Source of the DNA: Bacteroides sp. OM05-12
GTDB lineage: Bacteria > Bacteroidota > Bacteroidia > Bacteroidales > Bacteroidaceae
Direction of reading: 5' to 3'
Assembly: GCF_003438995.1 (NCBI RefSeq)
Contig: NZ_QSUN01000027.1
Coordinates: forward strand, 1-38,758
Length of the DNA: 38,758 bases
Position 1 is the first letter of the stretch. Every line of letters begins with the position of its first letter. Below, piece after piece: positions 34,819 to 38,758 of the stretch. The notes beneath the pieces were generated by a model. It was not told the DNA's origin. It was given only the letters and a program-made list of their open reading frames with translations, and searched no databases. The position numbers and the translations under genes were made by a program.

Positions 34819-35634
34819 TTATTGTAATTTAAAAGTAATAGGTACTGTATAATATACCGGTACATTGATACCATTCTGTCTGCCCGGTATCCATTTAGGA
34901 AGCATCTTTATCACTCGGATGGCTTCTTTGTCACAATATGGATCAAGAGATTTCAATACAGTCACACCCTGTACTGTTCCTGATTTGGATACGACAAAGC
35001 GTATATAAACTTTTCCCTGCACACCATTCTCTTGAGCAATTGTCGGATAATGCAAATTCTTAGCAATAAAAGACAATAACTCTGTATCTCCTCCCGGGAA
35101 TTGAGGCATTTGCTCTACCGCCACATAAGGTTTCTCCTCTTCCACAGGAGCCTGAGTGATTACTTCTTTCAGGTCTGCAATATCTTTACCATTGAGTTCA
35201 TCGTTACCTTTAACATCTGCAATGGAAATAGCCACTTTAGTATTCGTTATTTCTTCCTGACTTTTTATTTCATCTTCATCACGGACTTCTTCGTCTTTCT
35301 TTATCACAGGAGCCGTAAACTTAATGGAACTCTTCAAAGCAGGAGGAGGCGGAGCTAAAGGCTCGACAGGTCTTACTTCCTGATCTTTGACTTCTGCTTC
35401 GTCGAGTTTCGATAAAACAGTAACTTCAGTCATTACTTCTTTCTTCTCCGGGGTAGCAAACTCCACTAACTTAGGAATACTGAACCCGATAAGAGCCACT
35501 AACAGAACAATCAAAACAGCCCAATTATGACGTCTCGGAGATTCTTCACGCATCCTATACGCACCATATTCTTTATTCCTATCCGTAAAAACCAGTTCAC
35601 ACCATTCCGGAGAGGTTAAATCTATCTTAGCCAT
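34819..35634 (-). CDS. tonB: TonB energy-transducing protein
   Basis: The protein has 271 residues. About 37 cytoplasmic residues (LVFTDRNKEYGAYRMRE, common in Bacteroidetes TonB) precede one membrane span at about 38-56. A Pro/Glu/Lys-rich periplasmic linker follows (PVEPLAPPPPALKS), then the C-terminal TonB domain from about 195 (HYPTIAQENGVQGKVYIRF, PKWIPGRQNGINVPVYYTVP). It passes proton-motive energy from ExbB/ExbD to outer membrane receptors such as SusC-type transporters. It is fourth in the operon, 19 bases after the second exbD. Confidence 0.95.
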   Translation of the reverse strand: MAKIDLTSPEWCELVFTDRNKEYGAYRMREESPRRHNWAVLIVLLVALIGFSIPKLVEFATPEKKEVMTEVTVLSKLDEAEVKDQEVRPVEPLAPPPPALKSSIKFTAPVIKKDEEVRDEDEIKSQEEITNTKVAISIADVKGNDELNGKDIADLKEVITQAPVEEEKPYVAVEQMPQFPGGDTELLSFIAKNLHYPTIAQENGVQGKVYIRFVVSKSGTVQGVTVLKSLDPYCDKEAIRVIKMLPKWIPGRQNGINVPVYYTVPITFKLQ

Positions 35635-35653
35635 ATTCTTTTAATTTAAGCTG

Positions 35654-36304
35654 TTAAACTTGTCCGGCTATATTACGTGAAAGTTCTCCTGAGGTCTCAT
35701 AATTCTTTAAAAGGAATTCATCACCATCAGTAACATTAACAATCACGTATTTACCAATATTACAGATTTGCATCTCGTCCAGCGCATCAACCAGATTCTT
35801 ATACTTAGCCCCATCCATCGCTTTGATAATCACAACAGGAGAATTTTTGTCATTCTTTATCTCCGATGCTTTTCTAGTATATTCTTCTTCGGATATTTTC
35901 AATTCAGCTTTTTGCTTTTTCAAATCATTCATTTTGGCTACTACATCCCTATTCCTAACTAAAAGCAAAGCCCTCATGCCATCGGGAGTATAATCCGTTT
36001 CTTTCAAAGAAGTATAATCTTTATAATCGGGTTCACCCAAATAGTAATATACTTTATCGTCAGCTCCCAAAATAAAAGTCATAGCCTTAGACGCTTTTAC
36101 TTTACTTTGCTGCTCTTCAGAAACTTTGTCATTACTTGGCATGCTGATTTCCATTGTCTGAGGTTTACTCAAGGATGTACATAGCATAAAGAAAGTAATC
36201 AATAACATATTCATATCCACCATCGGAGTGAAATCCACGAACACATTCATCTTCTTCTGACGACCTTTCTTTTTATCGCCATTATTATTTTGTACTTCAG
36301 CCAT
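35654..36304 (-). CDS. exbD: ExbD-like biopolymer transport protein (second copy)
   Basis: The protein has 216 residues. One N-terminal membrane span (about 25-45) carries the ExbD-type acid in FTPMVDMNMLLITFFML (Asp30), followed by a periplasmic domain. It is longer than E. coli ExbD (about 140), with a Lys/Glu-rich insertion near 115-140. The end NIAGQV follows a CNIGKYVIVNVTDGDEF strand. It is part of the proton channel that drives TonB. Only 6 bases separate it from the first exbD, with which it shares clear resemblance at the N-terminus. Confidence 0.92.
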   Translation of the reverse strand: MAEVQNNNGDKKKGRQKKMNVFVDFTPMVDMNMLLITFFMLCTSLSKPQTMEISMPSNDKVSEEQQSKVKASKAMTFILGADDKVYYYLGEPDYKDYTSLKETDYTPDGMRALLLVRNRDVVAKMNDLKKQKAELKISEEEYTRKASEIKNDKNSPVVIIKAMDGAKYKNLVDALDEMQICNIGKYVIVNVTDGDEFLLKNYETSGELSRNIAGQV

Positions 36305-36310
36305 GATATT

Positions 36311-36922
36311 TTACTTTTGATTTGCCGGTACAGCCTTCAAAGAAGTTATCAGGTTATAACGATTCTCTCTTAAATCTTGAAGAGAGTTCATCACGTTCTT
36401 AATAACTGAATAGGGTGTGTTCTGATCGGCTTTTATCGCTATTCTCAAATCAGCATTGGACGCACGAGCTGATCTCACCCATGCTTTAAACTGATTATCC
36501 GTACTATCACAAGGGATACCCATATCTTTTAGAACCTTATCTTGTTCAGTAGTAGACAGGGCAAGGAAACCTTTCATCTTGGATATTGGAACTCCAAATG
36601 TCTGCAAAAGCTTAAATTTATTCAGCTCTTGCGGAGTAAATGTTATTCCATAATCTTTTCCCATACTTTCAAGCGAACTAACCATATCTCCCTGTTTATC
36701 CAAGCGAAGAAATACCTTTCCTTCCGGATCGACAAGTATCTGGAGAATGTTTGTTTCGGGAATCTTTATTTCTGATACAGATCCCGGAGTAGTAACTTGT
36801 ACCGGTTCTTTTTGCACGAACGTCGAGGTCAGCATAAAGAATGTCAATAATAGTACAGTCACATCACTCATCGCCGTCATATCAATACGGGTACTCTTTC
36901 TTTTCACAATGAGTCGTGCCAT
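36311..36922 (-). CDS. exbD: ExbD-like biopolymer transport protein (first copy)
   Basis: The protein has 203 residues. A short basic N-terminus leads into one membrane span with the functional acid in TRIDMTAMSDVTVLLLTFFM (Asp20). The periplasmic domain ends with LRIAIKADQNTPYSVIKNVM and LQDLRENRYNLITSLK. Two different ExbD proteins in one operon is the normal Bacteroidetes arrangement; they may form mixed dimers inside the ExbB ring (inference). The gene lies 25 bases after exbB. Confidence 0.93.
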   Translation of the reverse strand: MARLIVKRKSTRIDMTAMSDVTVLLLTFFMLTSTFVQKEPVQVTTPGSVSEIKIPETNILQILVDPEGKVFLRLDKQGDMVSSLESMGKDYGITFTPQELNKFKLLQTFGVPISKMKGFLALSTTEQDKVLKDMGIPCDSTDNQFKAWVRSARASNADLRIAIKADQNTPYSVIKNVMNSLQDLRENRYNLITSLKAVPANQK

Positions 36923-36947
36923 AACATTGCAGTTTTAAAAGTGAATG

Positions 36948-37763
36948 TTACTTATGAGTAGCCGCAAATGTTTGTACGATCGAGAATCCGACTTCATCAA
37001 TGCTATAAGTTATTTTATCAATCTTACTGGTAAAATAGTTGTAAGAAATAACAGCCAATGCACCGGTAAGAATACCGAATGCGGTATTGATTAAAGCTTC
37101 GGAGATACCTTGCGACAATGCGATTGAATCCGTTGCTCCGGCATTAGCCAAAGCTGCAAACGAGCGAATCATACCAATAACAGTACCAAGTAATCCCATC
37201 AATGTACCCAATGTGGTTATAGTAGCAATAATAGGAAGATTCTGTTCAAGCATCGGAAGTTCCAAAGCCGTAGCTTCCTCTATTTCTTTTTGAATGGCAA
37301 CAAGTTTCTGATCTTTAGCAAGTGTGTCATCTTTATCCATCTCATCATATTTCTTTAATGCAGACAGGACTACGTTAGCAACAGAACCTTTTTGCTTATT
37401 ACATAACTCTTGGGCGGCTTTAATATCACCTTTCGCCAACGTTTCTTTAACACTTCTCACGAATTTTACAAGATTCCCTTTTCCATGTGCACTCTTGATA
37501 GCAAAGAAACGTTCAACACTCAATGCAATTACCGTAAGAAGCAGAGTTTGAATAATCGGAACAATAATTCCTCCTTTATAAATCGTCCCCAATAAATTAC
37601 CGGGAAGAGGATGATTGTTCGGATCATTATTCATAAAATTAGAAGGATTTCCAAATACGAAATGGAATATTAATATAGCAATAACAAGGCATGCTAAGAT
37701 CACAAGACCAGCTGATTTAATACCGGTAAATGATTTTGATTTATTTTGAACTGTCGTTTCCAT
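36948..37763 (-). CDS. exbB: ExbB/TolQ/MotA-family proton channel protein
   Basis: The protein has 271 residues with membrane spans at about 15-37, 66-84, 175-200 and 220-242. The third and fourth contain the channel-type phrase TTLGTLMGLLGTVIGMIRSF and the downstream helix INTAFGILTGALAVISYNYF. The cytoplasmic region between spans holds the Lys-rich helix (GDIKAAQELCNKQKGSVANV). It forms the pentameric stator that, with ExbD, uses the proton gradient to energise TonB. It is first in the operon exbB-exbD-exbD-tonB-PBP-TPR. Confidence 0.95.
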   Translation of the reverse strand: METTVQNKSKSFTGIKSAGLVILACLVIAILIFHFVFGNPSNFMNNDPNNHPLPGNLLGTIYKGGIIVPIIQTLLLTVIALSVERFFAIKSAHGKGNLVKFVRSVKETLAKGDIKAAQELCNKQKGSVANVVLSALKKYDEMDKDDTLAKDQKLVAIQKEIEEATALELPMLEQNLPIIATITTLGTLMGLLGTVIGMIRSFAALANAGATDSIALSQGISEALINTAFGILTGALAVISYNYFTSKIDKITYSIDEVGFSIVQTFAATHK

Positions 37764-37823
37764 AATAGTTTTTTATTTATTTTATAGTCGTAAAAAATAA
37801 TAAGTAAGTACACGGTTAAATAT

Positions 37824-37854
37824 TTCATTTACCGCACACTAAAAGACATACAAA
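37824..37854 (-). promoter_or_regulatory. Weak candidate promoter of the exbB operon
   Basis: On the minus strand TTTG (37851-37854), exactly 19 bases, then TAAATGAA (37824-37831). The spacing is ideal but the -7 box keeps only part of TAnnTTTG. It lies in the 103-base gap upstream of exbB. Confidence 0.3.
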
Positions 37855-37866
37855 TAAAAAACTATT

Positions 37867-38316
37867 TTAAATGATTATTCGCCGAAGCGTGAAAATGTAG
37901 TATTCGCACGAAGGCAATACTTTATGGTTAACCCATGAATAAAACGTTTTACTTTTATCTAGCATTAAGATATCATCTCTAAAAGATAATTGCTGCATCA
38001 CACTTCTAAAAAAACAGGAAAGGTCAATACCCTTACGCAAACGATATTGGCTTATGAAAGAATTCTGTGAAAGCCCCTGCTCAACTATATCGGTAGTCGT
38101 GCAGTCAGTATAGTAATGGAATGAATTATTCTCCAATTCCCCCGAACTTTTTGTATAATCATAGAAACTGTCACATCCGGATAGTTCATAAGATGAGCTT
38201 TGGAGTAATATTGGATCGGAAGAAGCCAAAGAATTATCTGCGATAATTTCCTTTATACCGAAAAAGCTCAGTATAAATAAAAATAACAACAATAATATTC
38301 TCTGATTTGCTTTCAT
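37867..38316 (-). CDS. Small exported protein of unknown function
   Basis: The protein has 149 residues from the ATG at 38316. The frame extends to a GTG at 38340, but the promoter-like box at 38349-38356 would leave almost no leader for that start, and the ATG gives a clean signal sequence (MKANQRILLLLFLFILSFF). The mature part has four Cys residues (SGCDSFYDY, TDCTTTD, LSCFFRSV, PSCEYYIF), possibly two disulfides, and no motif I recognise. The end is basic (TLRRIII). It is co-directional with, and about 100 bases upstream of, exbB; whether it belongs to that transcript is unclear. Base composition is more AT-rich than the neighbouring operon. Confidence 0.6.
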   Translation of the reverse strand: MKANQRILLLLFLFILSFFGIKEIIADNSLASSDPILLQSSSYELSGCDSFYDYTKSSGELENNSFHYYTDCTTTDIVEQGLSQNSFISQYRLRKGIDLSCFFRSVMQQLSFRDDILMLDKSKTFYSWVNHKVLPSCEYYIFTLRRIII

Positions 38317-38348
38317 TTTTCGTTGTTTATCATAATACACTAATACAA

Positions 38349-38377
38349 CAAATTTACCATTATATTAGTTTTGCAAA
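38349..38377 (-). promoter_or_regulatory. Candidate promoter of the small exported protein gene
   Basis: On the minus strand TTTG (38374-38377), a 17-base spacer and a perfect TAAATTTG (38349-38356). The spacer is slightly short. The predicted leader to the ATG at 38316 is about 27 bases. Confidence 0.42.
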
Positions 38378-38758
38378 ACAGCAATTATTTTTTAATTTAA
38401 TCAACTATTATAAATTCAAAGCAAATGTTCTTTGCTATAAGTATGAATACTTCAACAATACATTGCAAATATATACACTAAATTAATAGATTGATCATAT
38501 TCTATTATGATTAATCTCAATATTATATTCTAATTCAGAATTATTAAACATTGATGTAGTGATTAGAACAAACTTATAGTTAACCTTTCCGATTATTCCG
38601 GAGCAATATGGGAAAAAAGGAAGAATAGAAAAGGGAATCATAATTATCATTATTTATAAAGACAGAAACAAGATAAAGAGTCAAAGCAAAAAAAGCGGTC
38701 TTGGAAGAATAAGAAGAAAGCAAGATAACAATAACAAGGAAAGAAGAAATAACCCGGG
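38378..38758. other. AT-rich non-coding right edge, purine-rich on the plus strand
   Basis: No gene with a plausible start, signal or motif is seen in these 381 bases. From about 38608 to the end the plus strand is strongly purine-rich (mostly A and G). On the minus strand the last 75-105 bases are open in two frames that read as Leu/Phe-rich peptides, but this follows from base bias alone. It may be the edge of an element or gene beyond the window. Confidence 0.4.

Noticed and set aside
38753..38758. CCCGGG exactly at the window end
   Set aside because: It could hint at a cloning or contig boundary, but a single 6-base site at an arbitrary cut is not evidence.

Overview
The window looks like a stretch of a gut Bacteroides chromosome. 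This rests on recognition of gene families and signals, not on a search. The evidence is: TonB/ExbB/ExbD1/ExbD2 followed by a substrate-binding-like lipoprotein and a TPR protein; a TamB plus lipoprotein-TamA (TamL) pair; BspA-type leucine-rich proteins; secreted proteins ending in type IX (Por)-like sorting domains; a periplasmic-TPR/transmembrane/helix-turn-helix regulator; and repeated upstream boxes of the Bacteroidetes form TAnnTTTG. No tRNA, rRNA, insertion sequence or CRISPR array is visible. All but one of the recognised genes lie on the minus strand.

Layout from left to right. Positions 1-7297 hold an accessory surface/secretion locus read leftwards: a membrane regulator (5837-7297), a small DUF3244-like secreted protein (5270-5617), a large clan CD (legumain/caspase-like) cysteine protease (2407-5058) and two tandem, about 97% identical BspA-like LRR proteins (901-2316 and 1-878, the latter cut by the window edge). 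Positions 7490-10963 hold a secreted multidomain endonuclease I and a secreted protein with a long Ser/Arg-rich tail. CvfB (11081-11917) and an iron alcohol dehydrogenase (11993-13135, the only plus-strand protein gene) are divergent. After a perfect 25-bp-arm palindrome comes a heavy-metal RND efflux operon (13305-19306) led by a small His/Cys-rich protein. An ABC-F ATPase and an M13 metallopeptidase form a pair (19437-23436).

The 662-base gap 23437-24098 is the most interesting non-coding part. It has a textbook Bacteroides promoter followed about 60 bases later by a perfect terminator (a small-RNA-sized transcription unit), then four 22-bp tandem units each carrying a CAC-N4-RTG dyad. Beyond it lie a nucleotidyltransferase (24099-25001), the tamB-tamL operon (25087-32018), the exbB-exbD-exbD-tonB-PBP-TPR operon (32228-37763) and a small secreted protein of unknown function (37867-38316).

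Functionally, the right half is envelope energetics and outer-membrane assembly. The centre is metal efflux and housekeeping. The left end is a variable, regulated set of secreted proteins and is the best candidate for a poorly described system. Three assigned starts differ from the longest open frame because that frame begins at TTG or GTG: 21476, 34813 and 38316.
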